64,000 bases of DNA from Pedobacter ureilyticus (GTDB lineage Bacteria > Bacteroidota > Bacteroidia > Sphingobacteriales > Sphingobacteriaceae), in NCBI RefSeq assembly GCF_005925345.1, contig NZ_SSHJ01000022.1, forward strand, positions 1-64,000, read 5' to 3'. The position numbers and the translations under genes are program-made. Position 1 is the stretch's first letter. The number at the start of each line of letters is the position of its first letter. The notes beneath the pieces were generated by a model, which did not search any database, was not told where the DNA came from, and saw nothing but the letters and a program-made list of their open reading frames with translations. Below are positions 33,595 to 43,347 of this stretch, in pieces.

Positions 33595-35492
33595 TGAAAA
33601 AGATTTTAACCTTTGCCTTATTATTGGTTTGTTTGGTAGCCGAAGCACAAAACTATGCTGTTGATCTTATTCCTACCGGTCTGAAAAATAGAGCTCATGC
33701 CATTATAAGAGATAGCAAAACTGTGGTGGATATGCGCTCTCCTGATCAAGTACTACTAAATGTACATACCAGTATCACGGTACTCAACAAAAATGGAGAC
33801 AGGCAGGCTCAGCTTGCTTTATTTTACGATAAGAATACCGTAATAAAATCGGCTAAAGGCGAAATTTATGATGAATTTGGAAAGCAAACCGGTAAATTTT
33901 CATTAAGCAATTTTAAGGATGAAAGCGCCGTTAGCGATTTTTCTTTATTTGAAGACGATCGGGTAAAATACTATATCCCGCAAGTAAATACCTACCCGTA
34001 TACCATTGTTTATCACTACGAAATTAAAAACAAACAAAACTTGATTATCCCCGAATGGAGGCCAATAGCAAATTTTGACGTTGCCGTAGAAAAAAGCAGT
34101 TATCAGTTCATCTATAATTTAACAGATGAGATTAGAATTTACACCAACAACTACAAAGGCCAAGCAGAAGAACAAACGTTAGAAAAACAAAAAAGCATGA
34201 CCTGGAGTGTTGAGGGGCTTCCTGCAGTTAAACACGAACCTTATTCTCCTAATCCAGATACTTATTTTACTTCTGTCAAGGTGGCTCCTAAAAATTTCAG
34301 CTATTATAATTTTAAAGGTAGCTATACAGATTGGCAAGGCTTAGGCAAGTTGAGTTATGATTATTTGTTAAAAGACCGACGTGCTTTGCCCTTAGAAACG
34401 GTTCAATTGATTAAAGATTTAGTTAAAGATGAAACGAGCGATAAAAGCAAAGCAAAAAAGATTTACGAGCATTTTCAGAAGAAGACACGTTACATTAGTG
34501 TGCAAATTGGAATTGGTGGCTTTATGCCAATAAAGGCTACTGAAGTGGATAAATTGGGTTATGGCGACTGTAAAGCGTTAGTAAACTACATGCAAAGTTT
34601 GCTAGATGTTGTGGGCATTGATTCATATTATTGCGTGGTAGATGCAGGGGAAGAAAAAACAGACTTAATACCCTCTTTTGCTAGCATGGAACAAGGCAAT
34701 CACGTTATTTTATGTTTACCATTAAATGGCGATACCACCTGGCTAGAGTGTACCAGTCAGGATGCGCCATTTGGTTATTTAGGTTCTTTTACCGATGATA
34801 GGTGGGTTTTAGCCTGCACTAAAGATGGCGGAAAGCTACTAAAAACGCCCAAGTTTGAAACCGCCAAAAGTCAGCAAGTTCGTACCGCCGAACTATTTTT
34901 ATCAAAAGATGGAAAAATTTCTGGCAATTTAACTACCACTTTTACCGGTTCCCAATTTGATAACCATTACTTCTTGATTAAAAAATCTTCAGCAGAGCAG
35001 CAAAAACAATTAAAATACCTGTATGACATCAATAATATTGAGTTTAACTCGATAAACTTAACCGCAAATAACGACGTTCCTATTTTTACAGAACAGCTAG
35101 CGGTAAGCATAGCGCATTATGGAAATCCTAATGATAGTAGGGTAAGTTTTATGCCAAATGTTTTTAACCTGAAACGTCCAGTTCCAGCCGTACGCAATAG
35201 GACTTTACCGTTACATTTAAAACGTGGCTACACCGATGTAGATAGCCTATTGTTCCAATTAGACGAAAATGTGATACCTGTTATTTTACCAAAAAAAATG
35301 GAAGTGACGGGTAAATTTGGAACTTACATAGCCGAAATAAAAATGAAAGACGGCAAGTTATTCTACTACAGAAAACTGATGATGAATGATGGCTTATTTA
35401 AACCTGTGGACTATGAAGCTTTCGAAAACTTTGTAAATGAGGTGGCCAGTTACGACAGAATTAGGGTTACGCTGGCGTTGAAGAACAAATAA
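33594..35492 (+). CDS. DUF3857 protein with intact transglutaminase-like domain
   Basis: A 632-residue secreted protein (signal peptide ending LVAEAQ). DUF3857 part: LNVHTSITVLNKNGDRQAQL, VNTYPYTIVYHYEIKNKQNL. Transglutaminase core: YISVQIGIGGFMPIKATEVD, then GYGDCKALVNYMQSLL with the Cys, NHVILCLPL with the His and TWLECTSQD with an acidic residue. All three sites are therefore present, in contrast to the upstream paralogue. It may act as a thiol protease or crosslinking enzyme in the periplasm; substrate unknown. Start and stop overlap (TAATG) suggests coupled synthesis with its partner. Confidence 0.88.
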   Translation: MKKILTFALLLVCLVAEAQNYAVDLIPTGLKNRAHAIIRDSKTVVDMRSPDQVLLNVHTSITVLNKNGDRQAQLALFYDKNTVIKSAKGEIYDEFGKQTGKFSLSNFKDESAVSDFSLFEDDRVKYYIPQVNTYPYTIVYHYEIKNKQNLIIPEWRPIANFDVAVEKSSYQFIYNLTDEIRIYTNNYKGQAEEQTLEKQKSMTWSVEGLPAVKHEPYSPNPDTYFTSVKVAPKNFSYYNFKGSYTDWQGLGKLSYDYLLKDRRALPLETVQLIKDLVKDETSDKSKAKKIYEHFQKKTRYISVQIGIGGFMPIKATEVDKLGYGDCKALVNYMQSLLDVVGIDSYYCVVDAGEEKTDLIPSFASMEQGNHVILCLPLNGDTTWLECTSQDAPFGYLGSFTDDRWVLACTKDGGKLLKTPKFETAKSQQVRTAELFLSKDGKISGNLTTTFTGSQFDNHYFLIKKSSAEQQKQLKYLYDINNIEFNSINLTANNDVPIFTEQLAVSIAHYGNPNDSRVSFMPNVFNLKRPVPAVRNRTLPLHLKRGYTDVDSLLFQLDENVIPVILPKKMEVTGKFGTYIAEIKMKDGKLFYYRKLMMNDGLFKPVDYEAFENFVNEVASYDRIRVTLALKNK

Positions 35493-35502
35493 GCTTAAAA
35501 AT

Positions 35503-35583
35503 GTTATTTCGAGACACGAAGCAATCTCCCAAATATTGAAAAATTAATAGTCGCTTGCGATTGCTTCATGCCTTACAATTACG
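35503..35583. repeat. REP-like palindrome, degraded copy 3
   Basis: The arm 35503-35527 (CGAGACACGAAGCAATC core) is inverted at 35559-35583 (GATTGCTTCATGCC core) with several mismatches. It sits between convergent genes, as do the copies at 11.1 and 27.3 kb. Confidence 0.8.
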
Positions 35584-35602
35584 AAAATGCACTATAAAAG
35601 TA

Positions 35603-36217
35603 CTACCTACTCATTTCTTTTTTCCATTTAATGGTACAACCAATAGCTTTAGTATTACTTACACTTGGCTTCTCCCCTTTCAACAATTGATTTACGGCAT
35701 TTTGCACATAATTCTCTCTTTCTGGATTTGCCTCTTGCTGGTCGTTATCTATAGCACCAATGTAAACCACCTCATTTCCTTTAGCTGTTTTCTGTAAAAC
35801 GAATACGTGAGGTGTACGCATTGCACCATATTTTTTGGTGTAAACATGATCCGGATCTTCTAAATAAGCAAAGCTGAATTTCTTCTCTTTGGCTCTTTCC
35901 TGCATTTTAGCATAGGTATCTCCGGGAGAAGCCACCGGGTCATTGGTATTTAAAGCTACCACTGGATATCCCTTTGTAGCGTACAATTTATTCAAGTTTT
36001 CTACACGAGCCTCGTAAGCTTTAGAAACAGGGCAAGTATTGCAAGTAAATACCACAATATACCCTTTCGCATTTTGATAACTAGCCAAAGAAATTTGCTT
36101 TCCGTCTACATTTTTTAAATTAAAATCTGAAGCTACATCGCCTACTTTATAACCAGTTTGGGCATTTGCCGCAGTAACCATAAATAAGGTTAAACTTGCC
36201 AATATTAACTTTTTCAT
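35603..36217 (-). CDS. Secreted redoxin (AhpC/TSA-like) protein with CxxC
   Basis: A 204-residue precursor starting at ATG 36217 (a TTG two codons upstream is less likely). Signal peptide MVTAANAQ; thioredoxin fold with VVFTCNTCPVSKAYEARVE, a vicinal Cys pair (CNTC), and the cis-Pro region RTPHVFVLQK. Likely a thiol-disulfide or peroxidatic oxidoreductase of the periplasm. It is last of a run of three thioredoxin-fold genes with 14-20 bp spacing. Confidence 0.86.
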   Translation of the reverse strand: MKKLILASLTLFMVTAANAQTGYKVGDVASDFNLKNVDGKQISLASYQNAKGYIVVFTCNTCPVSKAYEARVENLNKLYATKGYPVVALNTNDPVASPGDTYAKMQERAKEKKFSFAYLEDPDHVYTKKYGAMRTPHVFVLQKTAKGNEVVYIGAIDNDQQEANPERENYVQNAVNQLLKGEKPSVSNTKAIGCTIKWKKEMSR

Positions 36218-36237
36218 ATTCAATTATATTTAAATGA

Positions 36238-36726
36238 TTAAGGTTTAATTGCTGTCGATATGGTTTTCGTAAGTTGCTCGTAGGTAAATGTTCTTTCGTG
36301 AAATGATCTTACTTTTTTGTTTGTATTTAAGATTAATGTTGCAGGTAAAGCGCCCGACCAATTTTTATCTACACGGTCTATCATTTTTTGTTGATCTGTT
36401 TCATTAACCACATAAACTTCAGATTTGATTTGATGCTTAGCTACAAAAGGTATCACATCAGTTTTTAATTTCGATTTAAAATCTAAACTCATCAGTATTA
36501 CCTTCAATGGGTTTTTCGCATTTTCATTGTTCAATCTTTCAAAATACGGCAATTCTTCTACACATGGCCCGCACCAAGTAGCCCAAAAGTTAACCACGTA
36601 AGTAGTGTCTTTTCCGTTGGCTACCCTTTGCTCTAATTCATTTAAAGTTAGTAATTTAACCTGTGCACTGGCAATGTATCCTACAAAAACCAATAACATT
36701 GTTACGATAATTTTAAACATAAGCAT
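36238..36726 (-). CDS. TlpA-like thiol-disulfide oxidoreductase
   Basis: A 162-residue secreted or membrane-anchored protein. The N-terminal hydrophobic stretch MLLVFVGYIASAQ is a signal peptide; the active site is VVNFWATWCGPCVEELPYFE (WCGPC). The cis-Pro site is SGALPATLILN. TlpA/ResA-like proteins reduce disulfides in exported proteins such as cytochrome c. It is the middle gene of the thioredoxin-fold trio. Confidence 0.9.
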   Translation of the reverse strand: MLMFKIIVTMLLVFVGYIASAQVKLLTLNELEQRVANGKDTTYVVNFWATWCGPCVEELPYFERLNNENAKNPLKVILMSLDFKSKLKTDVIPFVAKHQIKSEVYVVNETDQQKMIDRVDKNWSGALPATLILNTNKKVRSFHERTFTYEQLTKTISTAIKP

Positions 36727-36740
36727 CTGTTATTTAGTAA

Positions 36741-37301
36741 TTAACGAACATCGATCAACAGTAATTTGTTTACTGCCATCTCAACATATCTCTTTTTAGG
36801 CACTTTCTTTTCGTTAGGTTCGTCATCAATATTACCAATATAGGTTACCAAAAAGCCGTTTTTATTTCTTTTGATTACAACAGCTTTGGGTGGTTGTTTA
36901 ATATCAAAAAGCCAAGTGTATTTAAATTTTTCATCTGCCAAATAAGGAAAAGTAAATGCTTTTTCTTGCGCTAGCTTTTTCATTGCCGGCATGGCATCAT
37001 AAGGGTAATCTTTCTCATTATCTCCGTAAGGGCCAATAGCAACAACTGGAAAACCCTTGGCTTGATACTTTGCATTAAGCGCCAATACTCTACTAACATA
37101 GGCTAGGCAATGGTCACAACTTGGCGTCATAAAGACGATAATGCAACCCTTTGTTTTATTCTGATTAAGATCGTAAACAACCCCATTTGTACTTTTAAGG
37201 TTGATATTAGTTAACGTATCGCCTACTTTTTTAACTTCTTGTGCGTTAACAAATAATGCAGTAGCAAAGAGCATAAAAAGTGTGCCTATCAACTTTTTCA
37301 T
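36741..37301 (-). CDS. Secreted redoxin-like protein with CxxC
   Basis: A 186-residue precursor with signal peptide MLFATALFVNAQ. Thioredoxin fold: IIVFMTPSCDHCLAYVSRVL (active-site CDHC), VVAIGPYGDNEKDYPYD and KQPPKAVVIKRN. Its ATG overlaps the NlpC/P60 stop by 1 nt, so it is translationally coupled to it. Related to the 35.6-kb member by fold and by the YIGNIDDEPNE / YIGAIDNDQQE segment, showing an ancient duplication. Confidence 0.86.
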   Translation of the reverse strand: MKKLIGTLFMLFATALFVNAQEVKKVGDTLTNINLKSTNGVVYDLNQNKTKGCIIVFMTPSCDHCLAYVSRVLALNAKYQAKGFPVVAIGPYGDNEKDYPYDAMPAMKKLAQEKAFTFPYLADEKFKYTWLFDIKQPPKAVVIKRNKNGFLVTYIGNIDDEPNEKKVPKKRYVEMAVNKLLLIDVR

Positions 37302-37798
37302 TAATTTAAGGTTCCGGTTTTCACAATCGCTTTTTGGTACACAGGCAATGTCAAATCATCAACAATAACTCCTCTAGAGGTAGAGGCATGCACAAAAAAA
37401 TCATTATTTAAATAAATGCCCACATGATCTACTTCTCTACCACCAAAGGAAAAGAAAATCAAATCTCCCTCCTTTAAATTAGCCAAACTCTTTTTTTTGA
37501 TGGCATCTGCCTGATCTCTGGATCTTCTTGGAAGTGATTTTCCATAGATATCACGCTGTAGCAAAAGTGCAAAACCAGAACAATCTATTCCGCTTTTGTC
37601 TAAACCACCAAACTTGTATCTTACACCAGTCCAGTTGTTAATAAAGCGATAAAGTGGTTTGCTTTTTAAATTAGCCATAGCATCGGCAGCTCGGGCCGCT
37701 TTGGTAGTACTGGTAGGTTTTCTGCTACCGCACGACGATAAAGAAACCGTAATTATTAAAAATATAGAAAAGAAAAATAGTACTCTTGATTTTATCAT
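37301..37798 (-). CDS. NlpC/P60 peptidoglycan endopeptidase lipoprotein
   Basis: A 165-residue lipoprotein (lipobox LSSC, Cys about 23). The NlpC/P60 triad is visible: Cys in GIDCSGFALLLQRDIYG, His in VDHVGIYLNNDFFVHAS and a third polar residue after it. It cleaves D-glutamyl-meso-DAP or nearby stem-peptide bonds in the wall. It lies 47 bp downstream of mutS and starts the redoxin operon. Confidence 0.92.
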   Translation of the reverse strand: MIKSRVLFFFSIFLIITVSLSSCGSRKPTSTTKAARAADAMANLKSKPLYRFINNWTGVRYKFGGLDKSGIDCSGFALLLQRDIYGKSLPRRSRDQADAIKKKSLANLKEGDLIFFSFGGREVDHVGIYLNNDFFVHASTSRGVIVDDLTLPVYQKAIVKTGTLN

Positions 37799-37845
37799 TT
37801 GCTAAACTTTAGTTTGCGATGCGGCAACTTATATCTTCAATCCTT

Positions 37846-40455
37846 TTAGTTTTTTATCAGCCTTTGAATTTCGTCTAATTTCAATAACGCTTCTACAGGT
37901 GTTAATATATTTACATCTAGGTTGTTCAACGAATCGCGTATTTTAACCAACACGGGGTCATCTATGGCAAACATCTGCAACTGATAGGCTTGATTTTGAA
38001 CCTTCTTGATACTGTCTTTAATACTTTGCCCTTCGGTTCTATCAATCTCCAAACGCTTTAGTATTTCATTTGCTCTACCAATCAGCTTTGCTGGCATGCC
38101 CGCCATTTTAGCTACCTGGATACCGAAGCTATGCTCGCTACCACCTGGAACTAATTTACGTAAAAAAATGATTTTATTTTGCAGTTCCTTGCTGGTCACA
38201 TTGTAATTCTTAATGCGGCTCATGGTATTTTCCAAATCATTAAGCTCATGATAATGCGTAGCGAATAAGGTCTTTGGCCTCGCCGTGGGATGTTCATGCA
38301 GGTATTCTGCAATAGCCCAAGCAATAGAAATGCCGTCGTAAGTACTGGTGCCACGACCAATTTCATCTAATAAAATCAAACTTCTATCAGAGATATTATT
38401 CAGAATGCTGGCGGTTTCGTTCATTTCCACCATGAACGTACTTTCTCCACTCGAAAGATTATCCGAAGCTCCTACCCTAGTAAAAATCTTATCTACAATA
38501 CCAATTGTTGCCGATTTTGCAGGCACAAAACAGCCCATTTGCGCCATCAAAACAATTAATGCACTTTGGCGCAGAATGGCCGACTTACCCGACATGTTAG
38601 GTCCGGTAATCATCATAATTTGTTGTGTATCATTATCCAAATACACATCGTTGGTAATGTACTCCTCGCCTACTGGCAAACGTTTCTCAATTACCGGATG
38701 GCGACCACCTTTGATATCTAACTCTTTTTTGTTGTTGAGCTCTGGTTTAGTGTAATAATTTTTAACGGCCAGTTGAGCAAAGCACAATAAAACATCCAGT
38801 TGCGCCACCAAATAAGCATTAAGTTGTATCGGCTTAATAAAATGCGCAACCTGATACATCAACTCATTATATAAACGAACTTCAATAGCTTGGATTTTTT
38901 CTTCGGCACCTAAAATCTGCTCTTCGTACTCTTTCAATTCTGGCGTAATGTATCGCTCTGCGTTAACCAAAGTTTGTTTACGTATCCAGCCTTCAGGAAC
39001 TTTATCTTTGTGAGTATGGGTTACCTCTAAATAATAACCAAAAACGTTATTAAACGATATTTTTAAGGATGGAATACCGGTAGCTTCTATCTCACGACGT
39101 TGAATTTCTACCAAAAACTCCTTACCACCAAAAGCTATTTTACGCAGCCTATCCAGCTCGTCATCAATGCCATCGGCAATTACATTTCCTTTTACCAATA
39201 AAGCAGGCGGGTCGGCCTGTAATTCTCTTTCTAACTTATCTTTTATGGTAGTGCACGGGTTAAGTTGCGAAGCTAAAACCTCTAAATACGGGTTTTTACT
39301 TTCTTCAGCCAACCGTTTAATCTCTTCTGTATGGGTTAGGGCACGTTTCAATTGCAGCAATTCCCTCGGGCCAGCTTTTTGTAAACCCACCTTAGATATC
39401 AAACGTTCCAAATCTCCAATGGGTTTAATGTGTTGTAGCAACTCATCGGCAAGCATTTCATTTTTCACCAAATAATCTACCATACCTAAACGCTCCTGAA
39501 TTGGTTTCAGTTCCTTTAGCGGCATGATGATCCATTTGTGCAACAACCTTGCGCCCATTGGCGTACAAGTATCATCTAAAACCTCAAATAAGGTGACGGC
39601 ATTATCGTTAGCAGAACTTACCAACTCCAAATTTCTAATGGTAAAGCGGTCTAGCCACATGTATTTTTCTTCTTCTACACGAGAAATTGAAGTGATGTGC
39701 TGGAGATTTCTGTGTTCAGTTTCGCCAAGGTAGTAAAGCACCACACCAGCAGCTACAATGCCCGCAGTAAGTTTATCTACGCCAAAACCTTTTAGTGAAT
39801 TTACCTCAAAATGTTTGGTCAATATTTCGGTAGCATAATCTTCAGTAAAAGCCCAATCATCAATATGGTAAGTATAAAATTTATCGCCAAACAAAGTGGC
39901 AAAATCAACTCTTTTACTTTTTTGAAAAACTACTTCTGTAGGCTTAAAGCTCTGTAATAGTTTATCTACATACTCGGCACTGCCTTGGGCTACTAAAAAT
40001 TCTCCAGTAGAGATATCGCAGAAAGCCACACCCATAGCATTTTTTTCAAAGTAAACAGCAGCGAGGTAATTGTTTGATTTTTGGCTAAGAATGTTATCGC
40101 TATAAGCAACACCAGGGGTAACCAATTCTGTAACACCACGTTTAACAATAGTCTTGGTCGTTTTGGGGTCTTCCAATTGGTCGCAAATCGCTACCCTTTG
40201 CCCTGCCCTTACCAATTTCGAAAGGTAATTTTCTAACGAATGATGCGGAAAGCCAGCTAGCTCTAATGCGCCATTGGGTCCAGTACCGCGTTTGGTTAAA
40301 ACAATTCCTAAAATATTGGCAGTTTTAATGGCATCCTCACCAAAAGTTTCGTAAAAATCTCCTACTCTAAATAACAATAACGCACCAGGATATTTTGCCT
40401 TAATGGTATTGTATTGCTGCATTAACGGGGTAACTGTTTCTTTTGCTTTGGCCAA
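37846..40455 (-). CDS. mutS: DNA mismatch repair protein MutS
   Basis: An 869-residue full-length MutS. The mismatch-reading loop is [12 protein letters not shown] (Phe34, Glu36). The ATPase has Walker [14 protein letters not shown], the Walker B segment [16 protein letters not shown] and [12 protein letters not shown]. It binds mispairs and recruits MutL. The downstream NlpC/redoxin genes may be co-transcribed by proximity only. Confidence 0.97.
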   Translation of the reverse strand: MAKAKETVTPLMQQYNTIKAKYPGALLLFRVGDFYETFGEDAIKTANILGIVLTKRGTGPNGALELAGFPHHSLENYLSKLVRAGQRVAICDQLEDPKTTKTIVKRGVTELVTPGVAYSDNILSQKSNNYLAAVYFEKNAMGVAFCDISTGEFLVAQGSAEYVDKLLQSFKPTEVVFQKSKRVDFATLFGDKFYTYHIDDWAFTEDYATEILTKHFEVNSLKGFGVDKLTAGIVAAGVVLYYLGETEHRNLQHITSISRVEEEKYMWLDRFTIRNLELVSSANDNAVTLFEVLDDTCTPMGARLLHKWIIMPLKELKPIQERLGMVDYLVKNEMLADELLQHIKPIGDLERLISKVGLQKAGPRELLQLKRALTHTEEIKRLAEESKNPYLEVLASQLNPCTTIKDKLERELQADPPALLVKGNVIADGIDDELDRLRKIAFGGKEFLVEIQRREIEATGIPSLKISFNNVFGYYLEVTHTHKDKVPEGWIRKQTLVNAERYITPELKEYEEQILGAEEKIQAIEVRLYNELMYQVAHFIKPIQLNAYLVAQLDVLLCFAQLAVKNYYTKPELNNKKELDIKGGRHPVIEKRLPVGEEYITNDVYLDNDTQQIMMITGPNMSGKSAILRQSALIVLMAQMGCFVPAKSATIGIVDKIFTRVGASDNLSSGESTFMVEMNETASILNNISDRSLILLDEIGRGTSTYDGISIAWAIAEYLHEHPTARPKTLFATHYHELNDLENTMSRIKNYNVTSKELQNKIIFLRKLVPGGSEHSFGIQVAKMAGMPAKLIGRANEILKRLEIDRTEGQSIKDSIKKVQNQAYQLQMFAIDDPVLVKIRDSLNNLDVNILTPVEALLKLDEIQRLIKN

Positions 40456-40766
40456 AATCTTAAAAATTTACTAAAGTGTAAAGATAACATCTTGCTTGGT
40501 AGCCTTAATGTTTTTGTGGAGAAAATATCAAGATGTTGAGAGGAAAAACAAAATTTATTTTTTTGAAAAGCAAATGCCATCGATTTTATTAAAGTAAGCC
40601 CTGCTGTTCATTATAGCCCTCATGCTTCGGGGCTGCCATTTCCATCAGGTTTATTTAACTTAGGCTAGTGCAATAACCTTGTCTATCTTATAAGCAAAAC
40701 GAAAATCAACATTGACAAAGCTCAATTTGGCTATTTCTGTAAAAAAATGGCTCTCTTTACTGAGCT
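40456..40766. other. 311-bp intergenic region without gene
   Basis: It lies upstream of mutS and after the 2H phosphoesterase, and should hold the mutS promoter. AGCCCTCATGCTTCGGGGCT (about 40613-40632) can form a short hairpin. It looks like a decayed dispersed repeat; no ORF or RNA gene is recognised. Confidence 0.45.
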
Positions 40767-41342
40767 TTAAAATAAACTTTGCTGTGTCTCCTCTATACGC
40801 GTTAATCCCAAAAACGGAAAATCCTCCGAAAAAACTACATACTGTTTGATCTTGTGATTAAATTTCCTCAACACTAGATTAGCGCAGTTAAATTCTAACT
40901 TAGCCCCTGCAAACATGTCCAATGCTAGCGCTACATTTTCCTCGCTCAGCTTTCTTCCTATAGACATGTGTGGCGATTTGCTTTTATATTGATTTGTAAC
41001 ACCTAGATTTTTCTGAACCCTAACCATCAACGCTGTTAAGGGAGCCTTGGTTTCGGCATCAGGTTTTAAGAATACCGCTCCATTAGCATAACTATCTACG
41101 CCATCAAAAACCAAATGATGTGGAACTTCATAGCTGGCAATCTCTTTCAAATCATTAATAACTCGATCCAATTCATCCAAATCGGCAGTAAATTCACATA
41201 CGGTAACGTGCGCTTTGGCATTTCTACTATTATACCATCCTATTTTATCATTTAGCTGATTTTTTAGGTTAGCAACATAGTCAATTCCTTCTTGTGGAGG
41301 AAGCAGTACGATAGAATATTGTGGCTTTGCAGACAGAATCAT
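40767..41342 (-). CDS. 2'-5' RNA ligase-like 2H phosphoesterase
   Basis: About 191 residues. The two HxT/S motifs of the 2H superfamily are AHVTVCEF and SPHMSIGR. YSIVLLPPQEG at the start fits the family N-terminus, so ATG 41342 is preferred; ATG 41399 is possible, and the longer frame overlaps the divergent gene. 2H enzymes hydrolyse or ligate cyclic or 2'-5' phosphodiesters in RNA and nucleotides; the substrate here is unknown. Confidence 0.83.
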   Translation of the reverse strand: MILSAKPQYSIVLLPPQEGIDYVANLKNQLNDKIGWYNSRNAKAHVTVCEFTADLDELDRVINDLKEIASYEVPHHLVFDGVDSYANGAVFLKPDAETKAPLTALMVRVQKNLGVTNQYKSKSPHMSIGRKLSEENVALALDMFAGAKLEFNCANLVLRKFNHKIKQYVVFSEDFPFLGLTRIEETQQSLF

Positions 41343-41432
41343 TCGTCTAAAATAAGTAAATCTACCGTATGCAGCACAAAAAACAATAATTAGCTTCATT
41401 TTTAAGCATTTTATGAGCCGAATACTAATCCT

Positions 41433-41440
41433 TATATTTG
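41433..41440 (+). promoter_or_regulatory. Bacteroidota -7 promoter box (TATATTTG)
   Basis: TATATTTG matches TAnnTTTG, 20 bp upstream of the ATG of the Lys-rich tailed protein. Confidence 0.55.
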
Positions 41441-41460
41441 TAAACATATAAAATATATAC

Positions 41461-42006
41461 ATGGCAATTTTACATCGCAAAGAAGAAAAAATACAAGTAG
41501 TATTAGGTAGGTTGCCTAAGAAATATACCCATGAGCAGTTTGTGGAAATGTTTATCAAACTTTATTCTAAAGATTGGGGAAAAATTAAATCGGCTTACAT
41601 TAAACAATCTCAAGACAAAGAACCTGGAACGGTAATAACCATGCCAAAACCAGATTTATACCTTAAACAAGTGTTAGACGCATATTTAACGGCTGCTCCA
41701 ATAAAACCTGAAGCCCCTGCACAGCGTATTGCACATGAGAAAGAAAGTCAGGTCATAAATGCTGAGGTGGCAGTAAAAAAACCAATAAAAACTACCAAAA
41801 AATTAGCTCCAAAGCAAATAGAAGCTACAGAGGCTGATACAGCCCCCGTTAAAGAAGCTAAAACAGCTACAAAGAAAAAAGTAGTTAATAAAGGGGCTAC
41901 AGCAGAAACAGTTAAGGAAGTTAAAATGAAGGCACCCGCGAAGAAAAAGGTAGCAAGCGATGAATCTCCTGTAAAGGTTAAAAAGGCAAAAGCTGTAGAT
42001 AAATAG
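41461..42006 (+). CDS. Protein with histone-H1-like Lys/Ala-rich tail
   Basis: A 181-residue protein. Residues 1-85 form a compact domain (KIQVVLGRLPKKYTHEQFVE, MFIKLYSKDWGKIKSAYIKQ) without recognised family. Residues about 95-181 are Lys/Ala/Pro/Thr-rich with repeated TKK, APKQ, KAKK and KKKVASDE patterns resembling histone H1 and bacterial Hc1/AlgP tails. It probably binds DNA or RNA nonspecifically; that is inference from composition. It is divergent from the 2H phosphoesterase and followed by a strong terminator. Confidence 0.75.
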   Translation: MAILHRKEEKIQVVLGRLPKKYTHEQFVEMFIKLYSKDWGKIKSAYIKQSQDKEPGTVITMPKPDLYLKQVLDAYLTAAPIKPEAPAQRIAHEKESQVINAEVAVKKPIKTTKKLAPKQIEATEADTAPVKEAKTATKKKVVNKGATAETVKEVKMKAPAKKKVASDESPVKVKKAKAVDK

Positions 42007-42078
42007 AAAAAAATTCTAATACTTACAATAAAATAATCTTTTAGATGTTTATATATCTGAGAGCGTTAATTTAGATGG

Positions 42079-42117
42079 CGGGGATCAAATCCATAGTGAT
42101 TGATCCCCGTTTCTTTT
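42079..42117 (+). terminator. Rho-independent terminator
   Basis: 9-bp stem CGGGGATCA (42079-42087) with TGATCCCCG (42101-42109), 13-nt loop, then TTTCTTTTT. It ends the histone-like gene. Confidence 0.93.
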
Positions 42118-42232
42118 TGCCTATAGCATGTACACTTTTTTAAGAAAGGTTGATAACTCTATCATTGTGAACAATTAACGTAAACTACTGATTTACAACT
42201 TTTGTTCATATAGCAAACTAAAGTTTAAAGTT

Positions 42233-42610
42233 ATGGAAGCAACAGATAAAAAATGTGTTTATGTGTTGGAAGATAATGCCAACATAGCAGACATTATTGA
42301 GTTTTTGTTAGTGGAAGAACTCTACGAAGTGAAAGTTTGCAAGAATGCAAATACCTTTTGGAAAGAGATGCAACAGCATACTCCAGACATGATCGTATTA
42401 GATGTTATTTTACCCGATGCCAATGGCTTGGAAATTTGTACAAAATTGAAAAGAGACATCAGAACACATCGCATTCCAATTATGATGATGTCTGGAAATA
42501 ATTATTTGAGTAAAGTCAAATCTAAGTGCGATGCAGATAGCTATATCAATAAGCCTTTTGATTTAAACGACTTTATGGAACGTGTTAACTACTACAGTCA
42601 TATCGCATGA
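42233..42610 (+). CDS. Single-domain response regulator
   Basis: A 125-residue CheY-like receiver without output domain. The acidic pocket (LEDNANIAD), phosphorylation site DMIVLDVILPDANG (Asp57), Ser in MMMSGNN and Lys in YINKPFDLNDF are all present. It probably relays phosphoryl groups or controls a partner by binding. No histidine kinase gene is adjacent. Confidence 0.9.
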   Translation: MEATDKKCVYVLEDNANIADIIEFLLVEELYEVKVCKNANTFWKEMQQHTPDMIVLDVILPDANGLEICTKLKRDIRTHRIPIMMMSGNNYLSKVKSKCDADSYINKPFDLNDFMERVNYYSHIA

Positions 42611-42805
42611 AGTTGAAAATAGTAGCAAATGCATAAAAAGTTAAATGCACAAAAGTGTATGCGTTGGCAGCTATGTTAAAGATTATAGTATAGCAACAGT
42701 ACTATTTTAGCCATACTATCATCCATTAAATTTAGTCGTTACCAAAAAATAATAAAACAAGGCAGATTGCAACCGTGTGCACAATAGCTTGTCTTTTCTT
42801 CCTAA

Positions 42806-43303
42806 TCAGATTCTATTGATGGAAGGAGCTAGAAATTTGCTCCAATTAGCGGGATACTTAGCATCAAGATATACTTGTTTACTGGCAATTTCTTTCAACT
42901 CTCCATTAGGTTCTTCTCGTAGCAATTTATAGCAATTTAAACCTTTAGCAGGCTCAACATCATGAAAAATATAGAGTGATGGTTCACTGGCATCTGCCAA
43001 AATTAACTTTTCGCCTATTTTGGAAAAATTTTGTTGTCCCTCACTTCTATAAATCAAGTATTTGCCCCCTCTAACATCAATACCAGACCACGTTAAGATC
43101 GTTTGGTTCGATTGAACGATGATATTAAAATTGGCTTTCCTTTTAGAAAAAGTGTCTAACGAAAATGGAGTAAATTTAGTTTTAGAAATTCCACTTTTTT
43201 TATCCGTGGTAGGATTTTTAGCAAAAGAAGAAGAGGTAATAACACAAGCAAACAACACACAGCAAAGCTTGCATTTCAGATTTTGAAATGTATTTTTAAT
43301 CAT
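42806..43303 (-). CDS. Secreted protein with fibronectin-III-like domain
   Basis: About 165 residues from ATG 43303 (MIKNTFQNLK), with a signal peptide (CKLCCVLFACVITSSSFAK). The longer frame from 43351 would overlap mqnA. The mature part has an FN3-like strand pattern (NFNIIVQSNQTILTWSGIDV, RGGKYLIYRSEGQQNFSKIG, YIFHDVEPAKGLNCYKLLRE). Such domains in Bacteroidota often mediate surface or T9SS-associated binding. Function is not known. Confidence 0.68.
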   Translation of the reverse strand: MIKNTFQNLKCKLCCVLFACVITSSSFAKNPTTDKKSGISKTKFTPFSLDTFSKRKANFNIIVQSNQTILTWSGIDVRGGKYLIYRSEGQQNFSKIGEKLILADASEPSLYIFHDVEPAKGLNCYKLLREEPNGELKEIASKQVYLDAKYPANWSKFLAPSINRI

Positions 43304-43347
43304 ATAAGTTTTTAATAGATAGCGTGTTGCAAAACTACTAATAAAAA

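Noticed and set aside
40767..41558. Longer start at 41558 for the 2H phosphoesterase
   Set aside because: It would overlap the divergent gene starting at 41461 and its promoter box at 41433; the N-terminal extension lacks family similarity.
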